DNA of 64,000 nucleotides from Ruegeria sp. THAF57 (GCF_903914075.1 NZ_CAIWNQ010000001.1:124001-188000), one strand, 5' to 3'; shown: positions 33,714-42,738, counted from the stretch's first letter. Notes: a model not told the origin generated them from the letters alone. Translations and numbers: made by a program.

Positions 33714-34642
33714 TGCGCCATCCCCATCCGCTTTAGAACCGTCCGTTCGATCAGCCCAAGCAAACCGACAAGACAGGCCGCCAATATTGCGGCAGCGAAC
33801 AGCGCTGACCAGATTTGCACCGTCTGACCATAGTAGCTGCCGGCCAGCAAACGCGCGCCCAGCCCGGCGACCGCACCGGTCGGCAGTTCTCCGACGATGG
33901 CCCCAACCAGCGACGCGGCGATACCTATCTTCAATGAGGTAAACAGGTACGGCATCGATGCAGGCAGGCGCAGTTTCCAGAACCCTTGCGACCGACTGGC
34001 GTTATAAGTGCGCAACAGGTCAAGCTGCATCGCATCGGGGCTTCGTAGACCTTTGACCATACCCACGACGACCGGGAAGAAACTCAGATAAGCCGAAATG
34101 ACGGCCTTGGGGATAATCCCCTGAATGCCTACGGAATACAGAACCACAATGATCATCGGGGCCAAAGCGATGATCGGGATCGTCTGACTGACAATGGCCC
34201 AAGGCATCACCGACATATCCATAACGCGGCTATGCACAATTCCGACCGCCAGCAAAATGCCCAAACCTGTCCCAATCGCAAACCCTAAAACCGTCGCGCT
34301 GAGCGTCACCCACCCGTGATAGATCAGCGACCGCTTCGAGGTGATCTTTTTCAGAACCGTCGTCTCCCACATCTCGATCGCAACTTGATGTGGCGCGGGC
34401 AGACGGGGACGATCCTGTTCCCATGTTGCGGGAATGGCAAAGCTGTTGTTCAGCACCAGACCCAGCTCGGACATATCCCGCCGATCCTTGGCCGAAGGCG
34501 GCTGCACTTCGGCACCTGCGCGTTCCTGCTCGGTCAGAACCCCTTTGATATTCATCGGAACACACGCCACGTACCAAAAGGCCACGATCACGGCGAGGAC
34601 AGCAAGAACCGCCCAGAACGCTTTGAATCCAGACCTATTCAT
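33710..34642 (-). CDS. ABC transporter permease (SsuC/TauC-like), first of pair
   Basis: The 310-residue permease has an N-terminal helix and then a periplasmic loop of about 75 residues before the main membrane block, which the partner lacks. The coupling segment is YNASRSQGFWKLRLPASMPYLFTSLKIG. I chose ATG 34642, which overlaps the end of the ATPase gene by eight bases; longer reading frames run inside that gene. It pairs with the downstream permease. Confidence 0.88.
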   Translation of the reverse strand: MNRSGFKAFWAVLAVLAVIVAFWYVACVPMNIKGVLTEQERAGAEVQPPSAKDRRDMSELGLVLNNSFAIPATWEQDRPRLPAPHQVAIEMWETTVLKKITSKRSLIYHGWVTLSATVLGFAIGTGLGILLAVGIVHSRVMDMSVMPWAIVSQTIPIIALAPMIIVVLYSVGIQGIIPKAVISAYLSFFPVVVGMVKGLRSPDAMQLDLLRTYNASRSQGFWKLRLPASMPYLFTSLKIGIAASLVGAIVGELPTGAVAGLGARLLAGSYYGQTVQIWSALFAAAILAACLVGLLGLIERTVLKRMGMAQ

Positions 34643-35429
34643 CCGAATGCCCCGCCCGCAGCCCTTCACGCACGCGATGGGCAACTTCGATGAATTCCGG
34701 CGTGTCGCGGATATCCAAAGGCCGCTCTTTGGGCAGAGGGCTGTCGATCACATCCGTAATCCGACCCGGCCGGGGGCTCATGACCACGATTTTGGTGCTG
34801 AGATAGACCGCCTCGGGGATCGAGTGCGTCACAAATCCAATGGTCTTTTCGGTCCGTGCCCAAAGCGCCAGGAGTTGCTCGTTCAGGTGGTCGCGCACGA
34901 TCTCATCCAGCGCGCCAAAGGGTTCGTCCATCAACAGGATATCAGCATCAAAGGCCAATGCCCGCGCGATACTTGCCCGCTGCTGCATCCCGCCTGACAA
35001 TTGCCACGGAAATTTCCCACCAAACCCTTCAAGATCAACGAGTTCCAAGACCTTCTTGACGCGCTCTTCCTGCTCGGACGCGGAATAGCCCATGATCTCA
35101 AGCGGCAGCTTGATGTTCTTGGAGATGGTCCGCCACGGATACAGACCCGCCGCCTGAAACACGTAGCCATAGGCCCGGTTCCGCCGCGCCTCATCCGGGG
35201 TCATGCCATTGACGGTCAACGTCCCGGCTGTCGGCGTCTCAAGCGCCGCGATGCAACGCAGGAAGGTGGTCTTGCCACAGCCCGAGGGGCCGATAAAGCT
35301 GACGAAATCCCCCTTGTCGATGGTCAGGTTCACGTCCTTCAGCGCGTGGACGGGGCCGTCGTTTGTCTGGAAGGTGAGATCCAGTTGTTTCGCCTCTATT
35401 ACAGGCTGCGCGGTGCTTTCAGTATTCAT
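34635..35429 (-). CDS. ABC transporter ATP-binding protein of pyrimidine importer
   Basis: The 264-residue ATPase has Walker A GPSGCGKT, Q-loop VFQAAGLYPW, signature LSGGMQQR, Walker B ADILLMDEPFGALDE and H-loop THSIPEA, which places it in the SsuB/TauB/ThiZ group. I chose ATG 35429 since the longer frame to 35519 overlaps hydA and lacks a convincing ribosome site. It lies 55 bases after the dihydropyrimidinase gene and overlaps the first permease gene. Confidence 0.92.
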   Translation of the reverse strand: MNTESTAQPVIEAKQLDLTFQTNDGPVHALKDVNLTIDKGDFVSFIGPSGCGKTTFLRCIAALETPTAGTLTVNGMTPDEARRNRAYGYVFQAAGLYPWRTISKNIKLPLEIMGYSASEQEERVKKVLELVDLEGFGGKFPWQLSGGMQQRASIARALAFDADILLMDEPFGALDEIVRDHLNEQLLALWARTEKTIGFVTHSIPEAVYLSTKIVVMSPRPGRITDVIDSPLPKERPLDIRDTPEFIEVAHRVREGLRAGHSDE

Positions 35430-35484
35430 TCCAGTGCCTTGAAAAGATTCGGTTATGGGCCGCTTCCAAAGCAGCCCACCCAGA

Positions 35485-36939
35485 TCACACGCCCGTCGCC
35501 GGGATGCCCGTCCGTTCAACGGGCCGCGGGGCCGTCAATTCCTTCCACGTACTCAGCGCGCGGTTCACATGCCCGTTCGGTTCTCGTGCCACAAAGTCAC
35601 CATGTCCTTCCTGAGTACGAATTTCCCCATCATGAACCGCAACCTGACCCCGTGTCAGGGTAAAGCGCGGCAGGCCCTTGACCTCTTTTCCCTCGAACAC
35701 GTTGTAGTCAATCGAGGATTGCTGCGTGTCGGCAGTGATCGTCTTGGTCTTTTTAGGATCCCAAACCACGATATCCGCATCCGCGCCTACGAGGATCGCG
35801 CCCTTTTTTGGGTAGCAATTCATGATCTTGGCTATGTTGGTTGATGTAACAGCCACAAACTCATTTGGTGTCAGACGCCCGGTATTCACCCCATAGGTCC
35901 ACAGCATCGGCATCCGATCTTCCAACCCGCCAGTTCCATTCGGAATCTTGGTGAAATCGCCCACGCCATAGCGTTTCTGCTCGGTCGTAAAGGCGCAATG
36001 GTCCGTCGCGACCACGCTCAGCGTTCCCGAATGCAGCCCGTTCCAAAGGCTGTCCTGATGCTGCTTGTTCCGGAACGGAGGGCTCATGACCCGCCGCGCG
36101 GCATGATCCCAGTCTTGGTGAAAATACTCACTCTCATCCAGGGTCAGGTGTTGGATCAAAGGTTCCCCCCAAACCCGCTTGCCCTGCATCTTGGCCCGGC
36201 GAATGGCCTCATGCGCCTCTTCACACGAGGTATGGACCACGTACAAGGGTACCCCCGCCATATCCGCAATCATGATGGCACGGTTCGTCGCCTCCCCCTC
36301 AACCTGCGGAGGGCGGGAATAAGCGTGCGCTTCCGGCCCGGTATTACCCTCGGCCAGCAGCTTGGCGCTGAGCTCAGCTACCACATCGCCATTCTCGGCA
36401 TGAACCATCGCAATCCCGCCCAGTTCGGCCAGACGCTTGAACGAGGCGAATAGCTCATCGTCATTCACCATCAGCGCGCCTTTATAGGCCATGAAATGCT
36501 TGAACGTGTTAATCCCCCGTGTCTCGATCACCGTCTTGATGTCGTCAAACACCTGCTCGCCCCACCAGGTGACGGCCATGTGGAACGAATAATCACAATT
36601 CGCGCGCGTAGACTTGTTGTCCCAGCGTTTCAACGCATCCAGCAGGCTTTCGCCCGGATTAGGCAGCGCGAAATCGACCACCATCGTGGTGCCCCCAGCC
36701 AAGGCCGCCCGCGTCCCGCTTTCGAAATCATCGCTGGAATAGGTGCCCATGAACGGCATCTCCAGATGCGTATGCGGATCAATCCCGCCCGGCATAACAT
36801 AACATCCGGTCGCATCCAGTTCCTTGTCACCCTTCAGATCCATCCCGATTTCAGTGATCACGCCATCTTCGACCATCACATCCGCCTTATAGGACAAATC
36901 TGCGGTCACGACGGTCCCGTTCTTGATAACAGTGCTCAT
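35485..36939 (-). CDS. hydA: Dihydropyrimidinase / D-hydantoinase
   Basis: This enzyme opens the ring of 5,6-dihydrouracil or dihydrothymine to the N-carbamoyl-beta-amino acid, the second step of reductive pyrimidine degradation. The 484-residue amidohydrolase has metal ligands HTH in GIDPHTHLEMPF, the carboxylated lysine in FMAYKG, and later histidines in VVHTSCEEA and TDHCAFT. It lies between hyuC, across a REP-like repeat, and the importer ATPase. Together with PreT/PreA and HyuC it completes the pathway. Confidence 0.95.
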   Translation of the reverse strand: MSTVIKNGTVVTADLSYKADVMVEDGVITEIGMDLKGDKELDATGCYVMPGGIDPHTHLEMPFMGTYSSDDFESGTRAALAGGTTMVVDFALPNPGESLLDALKRWDNKSTRANCDYSFHMAVTWWGEQVFDDIKTVIETRGINTFKHFMAYKGALMVNDDELFASFKRLAELGGIAMVHAENGDVVAELSAKLLAEGNTGPEAHAYSRPPQVEGEATNRAIMIADMAGVPLYVVHTSCEEAHEAIRRAKMQGKRVWGEPLIQHLTLDESEYFHQDWDHAARRVMSPPFRNKQHQDSLWNGLHSGTLSVVATDHCAFTTEQKRYGVGDFTKIPNGTGGLEDRMPMLWTYGVNTGRLTPNEFVAVTSTNIAKIMNCYPKKGAILVGADADIVVWDPKKTKTITADTQQSSIDYNVFEGKEVKGLPRFTLTRGQVAVHDGEIRTQEGHGDFVAREPNGHVNRALSTWKELTAPRPVERTGIPATGV

Positions 36940-36971
36940 TTTGTTCTCCCTGTTGCGGTCTGCGCCGCTTG

Positions 36972-37031
36972 CTTCATCTGGCTAAAAATATCCCGGGGGA
37001 GTCGCCCTCGGGCGACGGGGGCAGCGCCCCC
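36972..37031. repeat. REP-like extragenic repeat, single copy
   Basis: The element reads CTTCATCTGGC, then TAAAAATATCCCGGGGGAG, a GTCGCC/GGCGAC hairpin, and a GGGGGC/GCCCCC hairpin ending at the hyuC stop codon. It is nearly identical to copy A at 1505-1565. Here it lies between hyuC and hydA within one transcription unit and could act as a partial terminator or RNA-stability element. Confidence 0.85.
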
Positions 37032-38281
37032 TATTCCACGATTTCCGCTGTCTCAACGACCGCATGAAACAGAACATCCGCCCCGGCAGCCGCCCAGTCC
37101 TTGCTGATCTCTTCAGCCTCGTTGTGGCTCAACCCATCCACACAGGGGCACATCACCATGGCCGTCGGCGCCACCCGATTTATCCAGCACGCATCATGCC
37201 CCGCGCCCGAGATGATATCCGTATGCGAATAGCCCAGCCGTTCGGCCGCATCCCGCACCGCCGCCACGCAACCGTCGTCAAACTTCACCGGGTCAAACCC
37301 ACCAACCTTTTCGAACTCAATCTCAAGGCCCATCTCTTCCACGATGTCCTCAGCCGCAACCCTAAGGCGCGCCTCCATATCGTTGATCACCTCCAGTTCA
37401 GGAGACCGGAAATCAACCGTAAACACAACCTTGCCGGGGATCACATTGCGAGAGTTGGGGAAGACATCAATATGCCCCGCCGCCCCCACCGCATGAGGCG
37501 CATGGGACCACGCAATCTCATCTACTTTTTCAAGAATGCGCGCCATTGCGAGGCCGGCATTCTTGCGCATCGGCATCGGGGTCGAGCCAGTATGTGCGTC
37601 CTTTCCGGTGACTGTGACTTGCGTCCAGCTTAGGCCCTGACCGTGGGTAACGACGCCGATGTCTTTATTTTCGGCTTCGAGAATCGGGCCTTGCTCAATG
37701 TGCAGCTCAAAGAAGGCGTGCATCTTACGCGCTCCGACCTCTTCATCGCCGCGCCAGCCGATCCGCTGCAATTCGTCGCCGAACTTCTTTCCCTCGGCAT
37801 CCTCGCGATCATACGCCCAGTCCCGCGTGTGCATCCCGGCAAACACGCCCGAGGACAACATCGCCGGTGCATAGCGTGTGCCCTCTTCATTCGTCCAATT
37901 AGTCGCTACGATTGGATGCTTGGTCTTGATCCCCAGATCATTCAGGGTTCGGATAATCTCCAGCCCGCCCAGAACCCCTAAGACACCATCGTATTTTCCG
38001 CCCGTAGGCTGAGTGTCCAAATGCGAGCCGACATAGACGGGCAAGGCTTCGGGGTCCGTCCCCTCGCGACGCGCAAACATGTTGCCCATCTGGTCCAGCC
38101 CCATCGCACACCCCGCGTCCTCGCACCATTTTTGGAACAGCGAGCGGCCTTCGGCATCCTCATCCGTCAGCGTTTGACGGTTATTCCCGCCCGCCACACC
38201 GGGGCCAATCTTGGCCATCTCCATCAGGCTGTCCCACAACCTTTCGCCATTGATCCTGAGGTTCTGCGCCGGAGCTGCCAT
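37031..38281 (-). CDS. hyuC: Beta-ureidopropionase / N-carbamoyl amino acid hydrolase (M20 family)
   Basis: The enzyme removes CO2 and ammonia from N-carbamoyl-beta-alanine (or N-carbamoyl amino acids), the third step of reductive pyrimidine breakdown. The 416-residue dizinc protein has SHLDTQPTGGKYDGVLG, the catalytic NEEGTRYAP, HIEQGPILE, and GAGHDA, as expected for the HyuC/AmaB branch of M20. I chose ATG 38281 (GGGA upstream). It heads the leftward operon and is divergent from the rutR-like gene; the perfect operator palindrome lies 50 bases upstream of its start. Confidence 0.92.
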   Translation of the reverse strand: MAAPAQNLRINGERLWDSLMEMAKIGPGVAGGNNRQTLTDEDAEGRSLFQKWCEDAGCAMGLDQMGNMFARREGTDPEALPVYVGSHLDTQPTGGKYDGVLGVLGGLEIIRTLNDLGIKTKHPIVATNWTNEEGTRYAPAMLSSGVFAGMHTRDWAYDREDAEGKKFGDELQRIGWRGDEEVGARKMHAFFELHIEQGPILEAENKDIGVVTHGQGLSWTQVTVTGKDAHTGSTPMPMRKNAGLAMARILEKVDEIAWSHAPHAVGAAGHIDVFPNSRNVIPGKVVFTVDFRSPELEVINDMEARLRVAAEDIVEEMGLEIEFEKVGGFDPVKFDDGCVAAVRDAAERLGYSHTDIISGAGHDACWINRVAPTAMVMCPCVDGLSHNEAEEISKDWAAAGADVLFHAVVETAEIVE

Positions 38282-38330
38282 CTTGTTTTTCCCTGTTGCT
38301 TGCGATTTGGCTCGCTTTTGGTGTCTTGAT

Positions 38331-38346
38331 TTGACCATCTGGTCAA
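38331..38346. promoter_or_regulatory. Perfect RutR-type operator
   Basis: TTGACCA-TC-TGGTCAA is an exact match to TTGACCAnnTGGTCAA, the binding site of the uracil/thymine-responsive regulator RutR known from E. coli. It lies between the divergent hyuC (start 38281) and rutR-like (start 38453) genes and so can control both. Confidence 0.9.
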
Positions 38347-38452
38347 ACTCACGCTATCACGGGTTCGAGATCAGTCAAGAAATTGCAGGACTCAGCCAGA
38401 TTTTTTGCCCTATTCAGCACCCGCCTGCCGGAAAAAGAGACACCCTGAAAAA

Positions 38453-39061
38453 ATGCCTGAAGACCGCGCCCCGACCAGAATTCAGAAAAAGAACCGCGCC
38501 GCAATTCTCGACGCCGCACTTAATGTGTTCTCAGCCCATGGATTTCGTGGCGCAACGGTTGACCAGATTGCCGCCGAAGCCGGACTAAGCAAGCCCAACC
38601 TGCTGTATTATTTCCCATCGAAAGAAGCGATTCACACCGCGCTATTGTCTGGCCTTCTGGACACATGGCTGGCCCCTTTGCACGATCTGGACGCCCAAGG
38701 CGACCCGATGGAAGAAATCCTGGCGTATATCCAACGTAAGCTGGAGATGAGCCGCGATCTGCCCCGCGAAAGCCGTCTGTTTGCAAATGAACTGGTACAG
38801 GGCGCGCCGCGCATTCACGATTCGCTGTCCAATGACCTGAAGGCCCTAGTCGACGAAAAAACGGCGATTTTGTCGGATTGGATGGATCAGGGCAGGATTG
38901 CGCGACTGCACCCCTATCACCTGATTTTTTCCATCTGGGCACTGACCCAGCATTACGCGGATTTTGACGTTCAGGTCCGGGCGATCCTAGGGGACGAAGA
39001 CCCGTATGAGGGGGCCGAGCCGTTCGTTGATACGCTCTATCGCAAGCTCCTGACGCCATAA
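38453..39061 (+). CDS. rutR: TetR-family regulator, RutR-like
   Basis: The 202-residue protein has an N-terminal TetR helix-turn-helix (AALNVFSAHGFRGATVDQIAAEAGLSKPNLLYYFPSKEAIH) and a helical RutR-like ligand domain (VQGAPRIHDSLSNDL, ALTQHYADF). RutR controls pyrimidine use and releases DNA on binding uracil or thymine. A perfect RutR operator in its own promoter and a degenerate one before preT support the assignment. Only a weak ribosome site precedes ATG 38453; a longer frame from 38405 is less likely. Confidence 0.9.
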   Translation: MPEDRAPTRIQKKNRAAILDAALNVFSAHGFRGATVDQIAAEAGLSKPNLLYYFPSKEAIHTALLSGLLDTWLAPLHDLDAQGDPMEEILAYIQRKLEMSRDLPRESRLFANELVQGAPRIHDSLSNDLKALVDEKTAILSDWMDQGRIARLHPYHLIFSIWALTQHYADFDVQVRAILGDEDPYEGAEPFVDTLYRKLLTP

Positions 39062-39090
39062 AAAAAGGGCCAAGCGCTGGCCCCTTTCTT
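39062..39090. terminator. Bidirectional terminator between rutR and preA
   Basis: AAAGGGCCA pairs with TGGCCCCTTT (one bulged G) around a 5-base loop. An A-run on the left and CTTTCTT on the right serve both convergent genes. Confidence 0.82.
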
Positions 39091-39092
39091 GC

Positions 39093-40397
39093 TTACTCGG
39101 CTGCTTTTGCCATGGGGTTGTTCGGGTGCGTCGTCCAGTTGGCATAGTCTGGCTGAACCTCGCGCCCTGTACGTGGGTCAACCTCTCCGGCGGCCATCGG
39201 CACCATCGAGATACAGCCGTCCACGGGGCAGACATCCACGCAAAGATTACAGGCGACACATTCGTCATCCATGACCTCGAACACGCGGTCATCGGACATG
39301 GAAATCGCCTGATGACTGGTGTCTTCGCAAGCCGCATAGCAGCGGCCACACTTGATGCACTGGTCCTGATCAATTTTGGCCTTCGCCACGTAGTTCAGGT
39401 TTAGGTACTGCCAGTCCGTGACGTTCGGCACGGCAAGACCGACGACTTCGGAAACGTCCTTATAGCCCTTTTCGTCCATCCATTTCGACAGGCCTGCCGT
39501 CAGTTCATCAATGATTTTGAAGCCATAGGTCATGGCCGCCGTGCAAACCTGAACGGTGCCACATCCCAAAGCCATGAACTCTGCAGCGTCGCGCCACGTG
39601 GTCACGCCGCCGATACCGGAAATCGGCAGGCCGTGCGTTGCTTGCGCTCGCGAAATCTCGGACACCATCGACAGCGCAATCGGTTTCACCGCAGGGCCGC
39701 AATACCCGCCATGGCTGCCCTTGCCATCAATCGAAGGCTCGGGGCTGAACGTGTCCAGATTGACGCTGGTGATCGAGTTGATCGTGTTGATCAGCGACAC
39801 CGCATCCGCACCGCCGTTCTTTGCGGCCTCGGCAGGTTTGCGAATGTCAGTGATGTTCGGCGTCAGCTTCACGATGACCGGGCGGTCATAGTATTTCTTG
39901 CACCAACGCGTGACCATCTCGATATATTCCGGCACCTGCCCCACAGCGGAACCCATGCCGCGTTCGCTCATCCCGTGCGGACAGCCAAAGTTCAGCTCGA
40001 TCCCGTCTGCGCCGGTTTCCGCCACGCGCGGCAGGATTGCTTTCCACGCCTCTTCCTCACACGGAACCATGATCGAAGCGATCAGCGCACGGTCCGGGTA
40101 ATCCGATTTAACCCGCGCCATTTCCTCTAGGTTCACCTCCAACGGGCGATCAGTGATCAACTCGATGTTGTTCAGGCCCAAAAGCCGCCGATCCGCACCA
40201 TAGATCGCACCATAACGCGGCCCGTTCACGTTCACGACCGGAGGCCCCTCGGCCCCGAGCGTTTTCCAGACCACACCACCCCATCCGGCCTCGAAAGCGC
40301 GGCGGACGTTGTATTCCTTGTCGGTCGGCGGCGCCGAGGCCAGCCAGTACGGGTTTGGGCTTTCGATACCCAAGAAGTTTGTTTTCAAATCAGCCAT
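39093..40397 (-). CDS. preA: NAD-dependent dihydropyrimidine dehydrogenase subunit PreA
   Basis: This 434-residue subunit reduces uracil or thymine to the dihydro form. The FMN barrel spans about 1-320, with the active-site loop NFGCPHGMSERGMGSAVGQ and the flavin segment ITSVNLDTF. Two [4Fe-4S] motifs, CIKCGRCYAAC and CVACNLCVDVCP, lie in the C-terminal 100 residues. It follows preT by 45 bases and forms a complex with PreT. It corresponds to the C-terminal half of animal dihydropyrimidine dehydrogenase. Confidence 0.95.
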   Translation of the reverse strand: MADLKTNFLGIESPNPYWLASAPPTDKEYNVRRAFEAGWGGVVWKTLGAEGPPVVNVNGPRYGAIYGADRRLLGLNNIELITDRPLEVNLEEMARVKSDYPDRALIASIMVPCEEEAWKAILPRVAETGADGIELNFGCPHGMSERGMGSAVGQVPEYIEMVTRWCKKYYDRPVIVKLTPNITDIRKPAEAAKNGGADAVSLINTINSITSVNLDTFSPEPSIDGKGSHGGYCGPAVKPIALSMVSEISRAQATHGLPISGIGGVTTWRDAAEFMALGCGTVQVCTAAMTYGFKIIDELTAGLSKWMDEKGYKDVSEVVGLAVPNVTDWQYLNLNYVAKAKIDQDQCIKCGRCYAACEDTSHQAISMSDDRVFEVMDDECVACNLCVDVCPVDGCISMVPMAAGEVDPRTGREVQPDYANWTTHPNNPMAKAAE

Positions 40398-40442
40398 TTA
40401 TCCGGCCTCCCTGATGCAGATCAGCATCTTTATCTGTGGGTT

Positions 40443-41777
40443 TCACGCATTCAGGCTTGCGTGGATATCCATTGCGGCATCGCGGCCCTCGGCCACTGCA
40501 GTCACGGTCAGGTCTTCGCCACCAGCAGCGCAGTCGCCCCCAGCCCAGACACCTGCGATCGAAGTACGCCCGGCCCCAGTGACGGCAATCTTGTTTCCGT
40601 CCAGTTCCAAGCCCTCTGGCGCGCCTTCCAATGTCTGACCAATCGCCTTGAGCACTTGATCAGCAGGAACGCGGACCATCTCGCCCGTGCCTGTCAGTTG
40701 ACCATCATGGCTGGCAGTATACTCCAGTTCGATCTCAGCGGCTGCCCCGTTTCCATGGACGGCCACGGGCTGAACGTTGGTCATGATCTTGACCCCATGC
40801 GAAGCAGCCAAGTCCTGTTCGTATCGGCTGGCCCCCATCGCGTCGCGACCGCGCCGATAAGCAATGGTGACATGCTCGGCCCCAAGCAGCTTGGACTTCA
40901 CCGCTGCATCCACGGCCGTCATACCGCCACCGATGACCACGACATTCCGACCGACCGGCAGGTCAGCCAAGTCACCAGCCTGACGAACATCGGCGATAAA
41001 GTCGACCGCGGCCCGCACACCATCCTTGTCGACACCACCCGCGCGCAGGGCGTTCACCCCGGCCAAACCGATTGACAAAAAGACAGCATCGTAATTTGCA
41101 GACAGACCTTCTAGCGAAACTCCCTCGCCCAGAACCGAACCGGTCTCGATGGTGATCCCGCCAATACCAAGCAGCCAATCCACCTCGGCCTGCGCGAAAT
41201 CGTTGGTCGATTTGTAGGCCGCGATTCCGTATTCGTTCAATCCGCCCGGCTTGGGTTTGCTTTCGTGAATGACAACGTCATGACCCAGCATGGCCAAACG
41301 ATGCGCACAGGCCAGACCCGCAGGGCCAGCCCCTACAACTGCCACTGTCTTACCAGTAGGTGCGGCACGCTCAAACGGGTGCGCACCACCGGCCATCACG
41401 CTATCTGTCGCATAACGCTGCAAACGACCGATTTCCACTGGCGAGCCTTCTGCGGTTTCGCGCACGCAGGCTTCTTCACACAGCGTTTCGGTCGGGCAAA
41501 CGCGGGCGCACATTCCACCAAGGATATTCTGCGCCAGAATAGTTTCACCCGCCGCTTCGGGTTGTCCCGCCTGAATCTGTCGCATGAACAGCGGTATGTC
41601 GATGTCCGTGGGACAGGCCGTCACACATGGCGCGTCATAGCAAAAATAGCACCGATCAGCAGCCACAGCAGCCTCATGCGGGGCCAATGGCGGATGCAGA
41701 TCCGTGAAATTCGAGGTCAGCTCATCGCTGGAAAGCCGCCCGGAAACTATGCCGGGGACCATCTGGCCCTGTGCCAT
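40443..41777 (-). CDS. preT: NAD-dependent dihydropyrimidine dehydrogenase subunit PreT
   Basis: This 444-residue FAD and iron-sulfur subunit feeds electrons from NAD(P)H to PreA. An N-terminal cysteine-rich helical domain (CYFCYDAPCVTACP and CARVCPTETLCEEAC) holds two [4Fe-4S] clusters. A FAD-binding GAGPAGLACAHRL and a second nucleotide-binding VVIGGGMTAVDAA follow. I chose ATG 41777, preceded by AGGGAG. The gene is first in preT-preA, with a degenerate RutR-type site about 75 bases upstream. Confidence 0.94.
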   Translation of the reverse strand: MAQGQMVPGIVSGRLSSDELTSNFTDLHPPLAPHEAAVAADRCYFCYDAPCVTACPTDIDIPLFMRQIQAGQPEAAGETILAQNILGGMCARVCPTETLCEEACVRETAEGSPVEIGRLQRYATDSVMAGGAHPFERAAPTGKTVAVVGAGPAGLACAHRLAMLGHDVVIHESKPKPGGLNEYGIAAYKSTNDFAQAEVDWLLGIGGITIETGSVLGEGVSLEGLSANYDAVFLSIGLAGVNALRAGGVDKDGVRAAVDFIADVRQAGDLADLPVGRNVVVIGGGMTAVDAAVKSKLLGAEHVTIAYRRGRDAMGASRYEQDLAASHGVKIMTNVQPVAVHGNGAAAEIELEYTASHDGQLTGTGEMVRVPADQVLKAIGQTLEGAPEGLELDGNKIAVTGAGRTSIAGVWAGGDCAAGGEDLTVTAVAEGRDAAMDIHASLNA

Positions 41778-41850
41778 CGCTCTACTCCCTGTAGATATGT
41801 TCGTTATGACCTCAGCTTGCCACAATCAGATTTTTTATCAATTGGTAAAA

Positions 41851-41866
41851 TTTGCCAATTGGTCAA
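41851..41866. promoter_or_regulatory. Degenerate RutR-type operator upstream of preT
   Basis: TTTGCCA-AT-TGGTCAA keeps one perfect arm (TGGTCAA) and 5 of 7 bases of the other, compared with TTGACCAnnTGGTCAA. It lies in the AT-rich preT promoter, 75 bases before ATG 41777, suggesting shared pyrimidine control with the hyuC operon. Confidence 0.7.
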
Positions 41867-41873
41867 AAAATGA

Positions 41874-41901
41874 AAAAACCGGGCCAAAAAGCCCGGTTTC
41901 A
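41874..41901 (-). terminator. Rho-independent terminator of the cupin gene
   Basis: On the minus strand AACCGGGC pairs with GCCCGGTT around a short TTTTTG loop and is followed by a T-run. It lies 37 bases after the cupin gene stop and just upstream of the preT control region, insulating the two units. Confidence 0.85.
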
Positions 41902-41937
41902 CCGTTCTACTGCCTGTTATTAAAGCAATTGCGGAAT

Positions 41938-42570
41938 TCAGACCATCTGGTTCAGGTGGCCGGATTTCATCCAAACACGCGCGCCAGATGCCCCGGCTTG
42001 CGCGCTGGACTTGTCACCGGGTGGAAGTCTGAGCCAGTCCCAGGCCGCAAATTCCTCGGACGATTCCTGAACCGAGCCTTCGATTACGAACAGCTCAAGC
42101 CCTCCGACGGCATCCAATTCCATCGATTCGCCGGGCCCTAATGTCAGAACGCGCACATCCTCTTGTGTGTCTTTGAAGAGCTGCATGTTGCCCTCTCCAT
42201 TGATTGAACGCCGCACTTGGGTCCGGTCCTCGGGATCGAACTGGTGCAGTTTGACCAATATCGTCGCCCCTTCCTTTGCCGAAGGCGTATGGGACGATGT
42301 CGGCGGGTTCCGCACGTAACTGCCCACAGGGAAGTCACCCGTTTCATCCTGAAAGACGCCGTCCAGAACAAGGTATTCCTCACCCCCGTCATGGGTATGC
42401 GCGGCAAACGCGCTGCCCGGTGCAAACCGAACAATGGTCGTTGCGCGTGCGACTTCCTCGCCGATCCGATCAAGCATTTTACGTTCAACCCCAGCAGCCG
42501 GGGACGCGATCCATTCGTTTTCGTCGAAATGAACTGCCACGCGCCTGGTGAAATCTGCGTTGACCCTCAT
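41938..42570 (-). CDS. Bicupin protein, ChrR cupin-like
   Basis: The 210-residue soluble protein has two cupin repeats. The first carries a full metal motif HTHDGGEEYLVLDG (histidines and glutamate near residues 58-65); the second (LGPGESMELDAVGGLELFVIEGS) lacks the histidines. It resembles the cupin part of ChrR-type anti-sigma factors but has no N-terminal zinc anti-sigma domain and no sigma factor beside it. AGGAG precedes ATG 42570. Function unknown; binding of a small metabolite or metal is likely. Confidence 0.8.
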   Translation of the reverse strand: MRVNADFTRRVAVHFDENEWIASPAAGVERKMLDRIGEEVARATTIVRFAPGSAFAAHTHDGGEEYLVLDGVFQDETGDFPVGSYVRNPPTSSHTPSAKEGATILVKLHQFDPEDRTQVRRSINGEGNMQLFKDTQEDVRVLTLGPGESMELDAVGGLELFVIEGSVQESSEEFAAWDWLRLPPGDKSSAQAGASGARVWMKSGHLNQMV

Positions 42571-42738
42571 GAGGCTTCTCCTGTTTCGTCCCGTCTCCAA
42601 TAGATGGGCGTGCCGCCGCCGATTTCAAATTTCCCGTTTCCGGTGCCGCGTGAACTCTGGTTTTGACGGGCCTTGATGCGTACAGTACGTGCAACACAAA
42701 TAAGCGCCAATGAGCGGCCAAATTCCGAAAGTCCCTCG

